From: Cannabis sativa
Taxonomy: Eukaryota; Streptophyta; Magnoliopsida; Rosales; Cannabaceae
DNA: 64,000 bases
Assembly: GCF_029168945.1 (NCBI RefSeq)
Contig: NC_083603.1
Location: 18,662,001-18,726,000, forward strand
Direction of reading: 5' to 3'
The stretch's first letter is position 1, and each line of letters opens with the position of its first letter. Shown here in pieces: positions 22,865 through 34,218 of the stretch. The notes under the pieces are model-generated. The model was not told the DNA's origin and searched no databases. It saw nothing but the letters and a program-made list of their open reading frames with translations. The position numbers and the translations under genes were made by a program.

Positions 22865-24890
22865 TTAGTACATATCAATTAATCCTAAATTCTGACGGTG
22901 CTTTTCAAAGGCTGTCACGGCCATGACTTTGGTAAATGGATCAGCTAGGTTGTCCTCTGTGTCAACTTTCTCAACTAGTACATCCCCTCTTGCCATGTAT
23001 TCTCTGATAATGTGATACTTCCTTTCAATGTGTTTGCTTCTCTTGTGGCTTCGAGGTTCTTTACTGTTTGCTATTGCTCCATTGTTATCACAGAGTAGTA
23101 CTAGAGGCTTTTCCATTCCAGGAACAACACCTATGCTGGTGAAGAATTTCCTTAGCCAGACAAGTTCTTTAGCAGCTTCGGCTGCTGCTATGTATTCAGC
23201 TTCCATAGTTGAGTCCGATATCGCGGTTTGTTTAGCACTTCTCCAAACCACTGCTCCACCCCCAAGAGTAAACACCATCCCAGATGTAGATTTCCTGTCT
23301 TCAAGACTTGCCTGGAAATCTGAATCAGTGTAGCCTATGGGATTTAAAGCACCACCCTTGTAGACTAACACAAGATTCCTTGTACTCTTTGAGTATTTCA
23401 GAATATACTTAACTGCATTCCAATGTTCTTGTCCTGGATTAGACTGATACCTGCTCACAATTCCAACAGTATAATAGATGTCAGGTCTAGTGCATAACAT
23501 TGCATACATTAGACTTCCAACTGCAGAGGCATAGGGAATATTCGCCATGTCCTCTATCTCTTGAGGATCAGTCGGTGACTGTTCCTTAGATAGACGAATA
23601 CCATATCTAAAAGGCATGTTTGCCCCATTGGCGTTGTTCATGAAGAATCTCTCTAAGACTTTGTCTATGTAGGTTGTTTGAGAGAGAGCAAGAGATCTGT
23701 TCTTCTGGTTTCTGATAATCTGAATACCAAGAACATAGGCTGCTTCACCCAAATCTTTCATATCGAATTGAGTGTTGAGCCATTCCTTAATGTGAGTCAT
23801 TTTCTTGACATTGTTTCCAATGATCAAAATGTCATCAACATAAAGGACCAGGAATACTACTATTTGGTCTTCCTTGAGTTGGTAAACACAAGGTTCATCT
23901 TCATTCTGAAGAAAGCCGTAGGTCTTGATGATTTCATCAAACCTTTTGTTCCATGAGCAAGAATCTTGCTTAAGTCCATAGATAGACCTGTTTAACTTGC
24001 AAACTTTCTTTTCCTGCCCAGGAAGAACATAACCTTCTGGTTGCTCCATATAGATGGTTTCTTCAAGTACCCCATTAAGGAAGGCAGTCTTGACATCCAT
24101 TTGCCAGATTTCATAATCCAAAGCAGTAGCTATGGAGAGAAGAATTCGGATGGATTTGAGCATGGCAACAGGACTAAAAGTTTCCTCATAGTCCACGCCT
24201 TCTCTTTGGGTATAACCCTTGGCTACAAGTCTAGCTTTAAAAGTTTCGACTTCGCCTCCAGCTCCTCTTTTCTTCTTGTAAACCCACTTGCATCCTATCG
24301 GATGATAGTCGTCAGGTGCGTCTACATATTCCCAGACTTTGTTCTTTTTCATGGAATCCATTTCTGAATCCACGCCGGCTGACCATCGTTTCCGTTGCGG
24401 ACTAGCCATTGCCTGTTTATAGGTTAACGGATCGTCATCAATACCGTCACCTACGACCATATTGATTTCACCATCCAAGCCATAACGAGCAGGTTTTGTT
24501 GAAACCCTCCCACTACGACGAGGTACGGTTGTCTTCTGAACAGAAACTTTAGTAGTAGATTTCTCAGTTTGTTCAACTGAGGGAGTGGGATTGTCTTCTT
24601 CACGAGTGGAAGAGGACGGAACATTGGAAGGAGTTATATCTGATAGCAATTCCTCTAGAACAACTTTACTTTTCGGTTTGTAGTCTTTAATATAGTTCTC
24701 TTCAAGGAAAGTACCATTTGTAGAAACAAACACTTTGTTATCCTTGTGACTATAAAATAGTCCACCCCTAGTCTCTTTAGAATTTCCGACAAACATGCAT
24801 ACTTCGGTACGTGATTCAAGTTTGCCTTCTTTCTTTCTTAAGACATGAGCAGGGCACCCCCAAATTCTGTAATGGCGTAAACTAGGTGTT
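22865..24890 (-). pseudogene. Copia pol: reverse transcriptase and RNase H
   Basis: An open frame from 24796 to 22865 (and in the same frame back to about 24890) holds the linker after integrase with FVGNSKETRGG, then RT with WQMDVKTAFLNG and the catalytic YVDDILIIGN, then RNase H with YTDSDFQASLEDRKSTSG, a DSTMEAEYIA segment and DNNGAIANSKEPRSHKRSKH. It ends just before the polypurine tract. RT copies the element RNA and RNase H removes it. This part is intact, but a 1-bp frameshift near 24890 separates it from the integrase frame, so it would not be made as one polyprotein. Confidence 0.93.
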
Positions 24891-24975
24891 CATTCCAAAG
24901 TTCGACGGGTGTCTTAGGGACTGCTTTAGATGGAACAACATTTAGAATGTCATTTGCCATCTGTATAGCATATTC

Positions 24976-26556
24976 CTAGAAGGACGTAGACAGAGTTGAA
25001 TAACTCAGCATAGACCTAACCATTTCCAAAAGAGTGCGATTTCTTCTTTCTGCAACTCCATTTTGTTGTGGAGTGGCTGGGGCAGTGTATTGGGATTCAA
25101 TTCCAAGTTCAATTAAATGATCTTTGAACTGCATATCCATATATTCTCCACCCCTATCAGTTCGCAAGATCTTTAATGATTTACCTAATTGGTTTTCGGC
25201 CAAAGCATGAAACTCCTGAAACTTTTCAAACGTTTCAGATTTCTTTTGCATTAGGTAAAGAAAACTATATCTAGAGAAATCGTCAATGAAAGTGACAAAA
25301 TACTCATAACCACCTCGGGCTTTGACATTCAAAGGTCCGCAGACATCGAAATGCACTAACCCTAGAGGGATTTCGGCACGCTCTCCCTTTGCAGAGAAAG
25401 AACGTTTAGTCATTTTTCCTTCTAGGCAGGACTCGCATACTGGCAGTTCACCTAAGACGACATTTTTCAATGGACCGTCTTTGGTGAGCCTATTGAGTCT
25501 ATCAAAGCCTATATGACCTAAACGTAAATGCCATAGATAAGTTTGATCATCATTATCAATCTCTTTTCTTTTTAGGTTTCTAGGTCTAGCTACACTGAAA
25601 AGTTCACTATTTAGTGAGATTTGAGTACTCGGTCTTAAAACATAAAGCCCTTGTTCCATTATAGCAACACATATTTGAAATCCATTACGAGAAATTGAAC
25701 AATTTGTACTCGAAAAATTCAATATATAAGATTGTGTTTGCAAACATGAGATACTAATCAAGTTTCTACTAAAGTTTGGAATAAATAAAACATTTTCTAA
25801 AATTAAAAATCTTTGTTGAAACTTGATGCGGGCTTTTCCTCTAGCTTTGACCGATACTAATTCGCCATTGCCAACTTTAAGCTTTAACTCTCTTGGAAGC
25901 AGATTTTCCCAAGTTTCAAGCAACTGCAGTGAAGAACATACATGGTTAGTAGACCCAGAATCAACAATCCAGATGGATTTGTCGTTCTCTAAAACACATG
26001 ATTCAAAGACAAAAGCATTACCTTCGTTTGAATTGTTTAGAAGCCTGGGACATCGTTCTTCATGATGTCCCTTTTCATTACAATTCGAACATAGAAGATT
26101 ATGTCTGATAATTGTACTTGAAGAAGCAGTTTTGCTAGATCCTTCATACCTAGTCCTTTTCCTTCGATTATTGATTGCAAACCCAGGGGGACCCATTGCA
26201 ATCAAGTTCCGTTCATGGGCTCGTAATTCTGCTTCGAGCTTGTCCATGTCGGAGGAGTTAGAATTGTTGATCATGTAAGAGATAACAAATTCATTATACT
26301 CCGGAGGAAGACTATTAAGGATAAGTTGGACCCATTGTTCTCTTGATAAATCAATTCCTAGTAGATTTGCCTTTTGGAACTTCAGATTCATCATCAACAG
26401 GTGCGAGTTAATGCAACTACCAGGATGCATTTTCACACTATAGAGTTCTTTTGCTAAGATAGTAACTAGTAGAGGATCGGGGTGAGGGTTATTCATAATG
26501 ACACTACAACACATCAATAAAACAGAAGTAAGGTTTTGGCTCATAAATTCATACAC
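24976..26556 (-). pseudogene. Copia gag (N-terminus missing), protease and integrase
   Basis: The frame begins inside gag: the first recognisable part is SREQWVQLILNSLPPEYNEF, normally the second half of the protein, so about 100 residues of the usual start are lacking. A CCHC knuckle follows (CSNCNEKGHHEERC), then protease with WIVDSGSTNHVCSS, then integrase with its zinc finger (HLRLGHIG ... CESCLEGK) and a complete DD35E triad (FDVCGPL, RTDRGGEY, NGVAERRNR). The frame stops at TAG (24976-24978), probably a Trp codon lost by G to A change, about 30 codons before the RT linker frame. Role: particle protein, processing and insertion; this copy is defective. Confidence 0.9.
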
Positions 26557-29285
26557 AGTTTAGAAAATAATAAGTAATGACATATGTTATAGAGATACTA
26601 AATCTAACATAGTTTATTTTCCAAGGTATTTCAACAAACTGATACAGTGTCCCGTTTAGGCGAGAGTCAAAGCATCATCCATTGAATAGAGTTGTCAGCT
26701 CATCTAAAATGATAACCATTCTAGCAACCTTTTATTCCATCAAGATTGGAATTCAGCGTTGTCACGTTTAGGCGAGAGTCAAGGCAATTCTATCTTATGA
26801 GCTTCCACCATTGTTTCATAACTTGCAAGTCAAGTATGATCGCCACCATTAGGGTGATCTGTACCATACAAAACACTTACAAACTACTTATCATGCGAGG
26901 TTAAACGGTGCGAAATTGCTAATGAACGTTCCTCCATTAGGGAGGATTACTCACTAAAACAAACGCTGTGTAAAACCCACAATGGAGATCGAATGTCTTT
27001 TGATTAAAAGCTCATTATTTAAAATATTATATGTATTTTGTATAATCATTTTAATTCGATATTATAATAATGAAAAATTACAAACTAAAGTTGGTTTAAA
27101 TAAAAAATCAACTTTAATTAATTTTCAGTTATTATTTAAATTTAAAAAATAAATTCAAATAAATATCGAACAAGTTCCATAATATAATAATGAAAAATTA
27201 CAAATCAAAGTTGATTTAAATAAAAAATCAACTTTAATTAATTTTCAATTATTAATTAAATTCAAAAAATAAATTTGAATATTAAATGGAATAAATTTGA
27301 AAGTATCTTGTTTAAGTTGTTTTAGAAGAATCTTAAAAATCAACTTAAATATCTTTCAAATCAGATTTAATTAAATTTAAAAATTAAGTTGTAACCACTT
27401 AATTTGAAGATATTCCATTTTAAGTTAATATTTGAAAAGATATTAACCTAAAAAATATCTAAAATATTCCATTTTAAGTTAATATTCGTAAAGATATTAA
27501 CTTAAAAAATATCTAAAGAATCTTAATAACCAATGCCTAAAATTCATCAACTTAATTTTGAAATTTTAAATCCAAAAGATATTCAGATTTAAGTTGGTTA
27601 GTTGTAAATAACTAAATATCAACTTAAATAGAAATATTTAATGAAAAATTTAAATTAAGCTTCAGAAAGAATCTAGATGGTTATAATTCTATATTTAATT
27701 AAATACAAGAAAATACATATAGTTTAGCTTAGAATATAAAATTCTTTAAACTATGATTTTCTAAATTAATTTCAAAATAAATGAAATTAAGTATGTTGCT
27801 AATCAATTTTAATTAGGTTAAACTAGTGTAATTAACCTAGTACAGTCATTCAAATCAGGAAAATGGGCCTTCACAATTGGGGTGGTTCATGTGAGGGGGT
27901 GTTGGGTTCAGTATGTCGTACCCACTTCTATGGCTCCCAACTCTCACACAAGGCCCAAAAGAGAGGAATTTAACCTTAATAAGAACAACTGTTATTAATT
28001 GAATAGGCCCAAAAACTAAATGGGCCTAAATAAATTCTATCAAGAACTATGATAATTTATTTTAGCAACGACAACCTATATGCATCTATAATAAAATTAA
28101 ACACATAGGCTCACACAGGCACACTTTGGATGAGTCCTATCATGTTGCTAGGTCATACACAGATGAAAGAAGTTTGTAAATATAACTGTTACAAATTATT
28201 ATCTTGACCAAGGGAGCCATCAGATCATTAGATCTGGCAAAAAGTAACCATGGCTATTTGCAATCAAGTAATAATAGGTTTTGAAAACTTACACACAAGC
28301 TAAAACACATACTCCTGCAACAAGGTTAGATGGATAGTTGGATGTAGGATTTAATTAATTTTAAATTAATAATTAATTTCGAAAATAATTAATTAAATAA
28401 ATAAAAAAAATCGAAAAATTTTAAAAAAATTTGAAAAATTAAAAAATTTCGAAATTTAATTAAATATTTAAATTTAAAATTAAACCTACAATTTTGAAAA
28501 ATTAGGTTTCAACCAACCTAAATATCATTTCAAAAAAAAATTTGCTAACTACTTTTAAATTTTAAATGTTATTTTATAAATAAAAATTAAATAAAAAATT
28601 AGAAAAGATAAATGAATATCTTTTTCAAATTTTAAATGTTATTTAAATAAATAAAATAACAAAATTTAAAAAATTTAAAAAATATCTTATATCATTTAAA
28701 AATTACATGATTATAGTTATCTTATTTTAAATTTAAAATAAGATAAGATATAATCAAATTTTAAAATAAGATAGATTATTAAGCAAAAAGATAGATACTA
28801 ACTATTTTCAAATTCAAATTACACTAATATCTTGAATTAAATTTAAAAAATATTAAATTAATTCAAAATGATAATTAGAATTGAATTAGGAATAGTAATA
28901 GTATAAATATAGAACTACACAAAAAATCGGAAGTTAATTCCATAAAAAACATGAAAAATCGAAGAAAAACGAAAAAATTGTGAGTTGTACGGACAGTTTT
29001 CGCGATCGCAGGAAAATTTCAGCACAGCTCCAATTTTTTCGAATCTTCAAAAAATCATAACTAATTCAAATTAAATCGAAATTGAGTTCTGTAAAAAAAT
29101 AACTTGCTTAATTTTTTCCATACTATCCAATAAAAATAATTCCAGAAACAGAATCGCAATTATTTTTCACGAAAATTCACAAACATCAATCAATCATCAA
29201 ATAACACTCAATACAACATGATACCATCCAAAAACAAACAAACAATCGTTTTAAAGTCCAAATTTCTTGCAAGTAAATCAATTAC
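26557..29285 (-). other. Long non-coding leader of the copia element
   Basis: About 2.7 kb with no coding capacity, very AT-rich (long A/T runs) but with conserved less AT-rich blocks at about 26635-27010, 27850-28015 and 28075-28340. The leader of the element at 34219 has the same blocks in the same order. They include a motif CGTTTAGGCGAGAGTCAA in two copies and several hairpins. Plausible roles are packaging, dimerisation or translation control; this is inference. Confidence 0.7.
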
Positions 29286-29302
29286 CATGGCTCTGAGGCC
29301 AG
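29286..29302 (-). other. Primer binding site, initiator-Met type (imperfect)
   Basis: On the - strand TGGCCTCAGAGCCATGG sits two bases inside the 5' LTR. It matches the end complement of initiator tRNA-Met (TGGTATCAGAGCCAGG) except at three places. Confidence 0.7.
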
Positions 29303-29303
29303 T

Positions 29304-31171
29304 TGTTGGAATTTATTTTACCAGGATCTTAGATCTACTCACAAGTATGTTTATTAACATCCTAAATAAGAACTTTTTAAAACGATAAATTAAACACATA
29401 TAAAGTTTAAGAAACCTTACATTGGGTGCAGCGGAATTAAATGACTCCTTCCGTTCAGATCTCTAACCCTTGAATCCTTTCTGTAGCAGAATATTATCAA
29501 GATCTGAACCTGGATCTCTTTCTCTGAATCCTTGATGCTGAATCTCCTTTGCTGATGATCTTTCTTCACGATCTTCCTCACTATGATTGAGGTATTGCTT
29601 GCTGTGTGTGGGAACTACTCTAATCACTAAGGTAGGTTTGAAATATGAAGGAAGAAGAGAGAGAGAGAGTGGCGGCTAGAGAAGAGAGAGGAGGCTCAGG
29701 TTTTTCTGATTCAGAAAGTGTGAAGTGTAATTTTCCTGAAGCCTTCACTATCTATTTATAGCATTCCACTAGGGTTACGTTTGAATTATTTGGCATTAAA
29801 ATAATGAAAATATCAACTTAGTGGACTCGGCCTTGCTTTTTGCAATTTTGCAATTGTAACACCTTTTGTATCTGATTTTCTCAAAAATGCCAATTTCCTA
29901 ATTCAACCATTTAAATGCCAATTCTAACTATTTAATAATTATTTAAATAATTATTAAATAATATTGTCATTTATCATATTTATTAATTGAACCATACAAA
30001 GTATCATAATTAACAAATATGCCCCTATTAACTCTTTCTTTACAATTTCGCCCTTACTTAGTGAAAATTTCACAAATAGACATAGTCTAATTTGTGAATT
30101 ATAATTGATTAATCAAAACCAATTACATGAGTCTTACAAACAATATTATCTCAACTAGTGCGGGGACCATGGGTCTATATAACCGAGCTTCCAATAAGTA
30201 AATTAAGAATTTAGCACTAAAATTCACTAACTTATTAATTCTTCGTTGAATCCACGCATAGAACTTAGAATTGCACTCTCAGTATATAGAATGCTCTATA
30301 TGTTCCACCATATAGACGCATCATTAGTTATCCATTGTTATAATCCTAATTTGATCAATGATCCTCTATATGAATGATCTAGACTGTAAAGGGATTAGAT
30401 TACCGTAACACCCTACTATGTATTTTATCCTTAAAACACTTGACCCCGTATAAATGATATTTCAGCTTATGTGAAATGAGATCTCCACCATTTATTTTCG
30501 TTTGGTCAAGCTCGAAGGAGATCATCCTTTGCTTACTATTCGCCAGATAGAAGCTATAGATTCCATGTTTATGCTAGCGCTCCCACTCAATTGCACTACC
30601 GTGTTCCCAAAAAGTACGTATCACCCTGACCTAAGAGTAGGCTTAACTAACAATTCAAGGAACACAAATAGCCTCTTGAGATTGAGCCTAATCATAACAG
30701 GATTAAGATCATTTTGATCTAGGATCAACTTGGCGATATTGACTTAAATAGATTTTACGGTAAGTTTAATTAAATCTAAGTCATAGTTCAATATCAGTCC
30801 CTTCCGATGCATACTCCATGCATCCAACCTGAGCTTTACTTTAACCAATGTTTTGGAAAGAACATAGTATTTCTCCAAATACAAGTAAACTCTTGTTGTA
30901 GATTATCATATCAGTAAAACCCTGTGTCTGATAAATCTAGGAAACTTTATTCACATAGTCATGTTTACTTTCCAATGTGATGACAGCACAATAAACATGA
31001 TCAAGTATGTGAAAAGGGTTTAAGATGAATTTATAAATCAAATAGACAAGCAATTGATAAAGTGAACCAAAACATACACAAATGAATAAAAAATACTTCT
31101 GTTTCTTTATTGATGTTGAATAAAATAGATTACATTGAAATGGAGTTTTATTTAGGGCATAAAACCTAACA
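29304..31171 (-). repeat. 5' LTR of the full copia element
   Basis: 1868 bp, the partner of 20939-22835. It lacks 33 bp present in the other LTR around 29815. Both have TG...CA ends. Confidence 0.93.
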
Positions 31172-31644
31172 AGGCCACCAAACTGAACTGAAGACTGCAC
31201 CATTTGAAGGATGGCAGGTTTAATCTCAAAGTTGTTCGCATCCACTGCCGGTGGCCTGATACATGACTGCACGCCCATCAGAGTAGGGAGAATGTAATCT
31301 CTCAAGCTACGGCCATTAGCTTGATCTTCCACGGTGCCACCATTATTACCGTTATTACCTCCATTGTTTCCAGCATTATTGTTCACATTGGAAGCCATGA
31401 TTTCTGATGTTTTAGCAGTTGCTGAAACTCTTTCTTGCCTTTTGTTCTTTCGGTTCCTCCTACAAGTTTTCTCGATTTCAGGATCAACTGGTAATATGAC
31501 TGCTTGTCCTTGACGGCGCATACACTTAGGAATCTTGAAATGGATCACGAAAATATTGCAAGAAAAAGGTTAGAAACTCAGCAAGAGAAAATATACCAAA
31601 GTAGAAGTTAGTATAATTTTATGTAATATTAATCTTTAAACAAT

Positions 31645-31662
31645 TCCCCGGCAACGGCGCCA
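31645..31662 (-). other. Primer binding site, Asp-tRNA type
   Basis: On the - strand TGGCGCCGTTGCCGGGGA, the complement of the 3' end of plant tRNA-Asp, 6 to 9 bases after the 5' LTR end. This primer is usual in the Athila lineage. Confidence 0.88.
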
Positions 31663-31668
31663 AAAACT

Positions 31669-32876
31669 TGTTGTTGAAATTTATGAATTACTACGCAAGT
31701 ATACGCAATCAAGTAGTAAAACTCACACAGGTGAGGTCGAACCACAGGGAATTGGATTAAATACCACTAAATTATACTTATAATTCTATTTGGCGAATCG
31801 AAAACAATTATGATTTAAGAGAATTAAAGTAATTCAGAAAACGTAAAACACAGTTAAAATTTAAGCAAGATGAGATGATAGAGAGGAGAATCCTGTTTTT
31901 GTTTACCCAAATCGTTAATGCCTAATTGCTATCCTATTCTTGAAGTGAATGACAGATTATAAAGTAACCTAGCTCTTTTCAGATCTTCTAGATTCTAAAT
32001 CACATGTTATCTAATTAATTCCTTAATTAAACTAACATGAAATCAGCATTAGGTAATAATCTACTCGTCACATAAGTCATGTAAATACTCTCGTTTCACA
32101 TAGAACATCGATTATCCAAATTTTAGCATTCTCAATTCTCACTTTTCAGATTTCGAATTGAGATCATAAAGCATGCACAAGGTGATCAATCTTAAACATG
32201 AAATTAAACACAAATTAAGATAATTTCACAAACAAGAATGGAGGAATGGCAATTAAACATTAACTAGGCAAAACATTAAACAACAATCATCATCCTCCCT
32301 AAATGGGAAATTTAGTTCAGAAATAAATCCATAACCATTCCTATAGCAATATTCAACATAAAGAAATTAACGAGGAATAAAGAAAGAACTGTTGGGGGAT
32401 GAATTCTGGATCTTCACTTGAATCTCTATGCTCTTCCTACCGCTCTCTGCTGTATTTTAGGGTTCCAAATTGCTTCCCCTGACTTCCAATCGCAGTTTTC
32501 TATTTATAATTAATTTTTAGGGTTTGATGGACGAAAATGCCCCTGAGCCGTACGGGATCTCGCCGCGGCCATGCTTCCTCTCGCCGCGGCGAGATAATCG
32601 CAAAATAAACATCCCTCTGTATCTCTTAAATGGCCGCGACGATGGTGTCTTCCGCCGCGGCGACTGTGGCTTGTGGGCTAGCCGCGGCCAGATATGCATC
32701 TTCTTTCCAAAAAGTGTTTTTCTTGGCTCAGCTCATCTTTTATTCGACTTTTTCATCCTGAGATCTCTATTGTTCCAAAGAACCTGAAAACATAGAAAAC
32801 AAGCGTAATTCTATCCCAACACAGCAAAAAATGCACACAAAATAGATCCAAAATATAGGCTAAAAATAGCCTAACA
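31669..32876 (-). repeat. Complete LTR of the Athila-like element (5')
   Basis: About 1.2 kb, - strand ends TGTTAGGC and TTCAACA. It carries the CCGCGG-rich block at about 32560-32692. The matching 3' LTR in the same orientation is missing; only the inverted part at 13580-14154 exists. Confidence 0.85.
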
Positions 32877-34218
32877 ATATGCTATCTCATTTAACCATTG
32901 TTATAATCTTAATGTGATTAAAGATCCTCTATATAGATGATTTACATCGAGATGGGATAAATTTACCGTTTCCACCCCTCAATGTATTTTGCCCCTTAAA
33001 ACACTTAGTAACCTGTAAATGATGTTTTAGTGATCTAATATATAGCCTCTGAAACAAGAGCTCATCCATTTACTTCTATTTAACTAAGCTCGAAGGGAAT
33101 CATCACTTGACTTCTATACACCAGTAGAAGCTATAGATTCCATATTTATGTTCAACACTCCCACTCAGTTATGCTATCATGTTCCCAAGATATACGTATC
33201 ACCCTGACCCAAAAGTAGGCTTAACTAATAAATCAAAGAACATGAACAGCACTCCTGAGATTGAGCCTAAGCATATCAGGATTTAGATTCTTTTAATCTA
33301 AGATCAATTTCTGATATTGACTTGGAAAGATACAACGGTAAGTTTATAATATCTTTGACCAAGTTCAATATCGGTCCAGTCCAATGTATACTCCATACAT
33401 TCGAAACTAGTATACTTTACCAATGTCATGGAAAGAACATAACACTTACTCCAAGTGTAAGTATACTTCATCGCTGATTATCACATCAGTGTAAATCCAA
33501 AACACTGATGAACAGGGACTAAGTCTTTTGAATCATATAATCACAATCACATTCCACTATATTGACAATACTGTAATTGTGAATGAATATATGTTCTGGA
33601 TTTAACTGATTTTGTGTTGGAAATTATTATACCAGGATCTTAGATCTACTCACAAGTATGTTGATTAACACCCTAAATATGAACTTTCTAAAACGATGAA
33701 ATAAACACATATAAAGTTTAGGAAACCTTATATTGGGTGCAGCGGAATTAAATGACTCCTTCCGTTCAGATATCTAGCCCTTGATTCCTTTCTGTAGCAG
33801 AGCATTATCAATATCTGAACCTGGATCTCTTTCTCTGAATCTTTAGTGCTGAAACTCCTTCTTGCTGAAAGTCTTTCTTCACGATCTTCCTCACTATGAT
33901 TGAGGTATCACTTGCTGTGTGTGGGCACTACTCTCACAATAAGAATTTCGAAATTCAAGAGGGAAGAGAAATAAGAAGTGGCGGCTAAAGATAGGGAGAG
34001 AGAAAGGCTCAGGTTTTTCTCTGAAGGAAAAAGTTGAAAATTTAAGTGTAATTTTCCTAAAGCCTTCACTATCTATTTATAGCATTCCACTAGGGTTAGG
34101 TTTGAATTATTTGGCATTAAAATAATGAAAATATCAGTTTAAATTCCCTACAAAAGTGGTCGGCCATGTCAAGTGGATTTGGGCCTCACTTTTTGCAATT
34201 TTGCAGTTTTATCTTTTC

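Larger units (their letters stand above)
20939..31171 (-). mobile_element. Full-length Ty1/copia element
   Basis: A 10.2-kb element on the - strand with two LTRs (5' LTR 29304-31171, 3' LTR 20939-22835), an initiator-Met-type primer site beside the 5' LTR, a 2.7-kb non-coding leader, gag-PR-IN then RT-RNase H, and a polypurine tract beside the 3' LTR. Integrase before RT marks copia. The LTRs differ by roughly two dozen substitutions by eye plus a 33-bp deletion in the 5' LTR, so the insertion is fairly young. Coding sequence is broken at three places, so this copy is not autonomous now. Conserved RNase H end motifs resemble the Tork/TAR group, which I give only as a likely lineage. Confidence 0.93.
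20047..31548 (-). pseudogene. Athila-like gag, split by a copia insertion
   Basis: The N-terminal part (31548 to 31177) starts at an ATG 97 bp from the primer site and has a basic start, an Asn/Gly-rich run and a conserved [11 protein letters not shown] segment. After the copia element (20939-31171, TSD AGGCC) the frame goes on at 20938 with ELCETFKFNGVSDDAIRLRL, the AKSWLNSLPPNSIATWNDL capsid pattern and a CCHC zinc knuckle CEICGGNHHFSKC. In-frame stops follow at 20219-20221 (TAG), 20123-20125 (TAG) and 20045-20047 (TGA), before the protease frame. Gag would form the virus-like particle; here it is split and stopped. Confidence 0.88.
12026..32876 (-). mobile_element. Rearranged Athila-like Ty3/gypsy element
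   Basis: On the - strand the order is 5' LTR (31669-32876), Asp-tRNA-type primer site (31645-31662), gag (split by a copia element), protease, reverse transcriptase, RNase H, integrase, and a downstream accessory ORF. The sequence beyond about 14208 is inverted: a + oriented partial LTR (13580-14154) preceded by a + oriented 3' UTR (12091-13579). The last 65 bp (12026-12090) copy part of the element's own pol and end, on the - strand, in AACA. The flanking 5-bp duplication ATATG (12021-12025, 32877-32881) is exact. Without the 10.2-kb copia insertion the element is about 10.6 kb. The DLGAS protease motif, the primer site and the accessory ORF support the Athila lineage. Confidence 0.88.

Noticed and set aside
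24041..24367. Open frame of 108 codons on the + strand
   Set aside because: Shadow of the copia reverse transcriptase coding sequence on the other strand.
26640..27000. Possible CRISPR-like array from the repeated CGTTTAGGCGAGAGTCAA
   Set aside because: Only two copies per element, spacing about 110 bp, in a plant retroelement leader; explained as leader structure.
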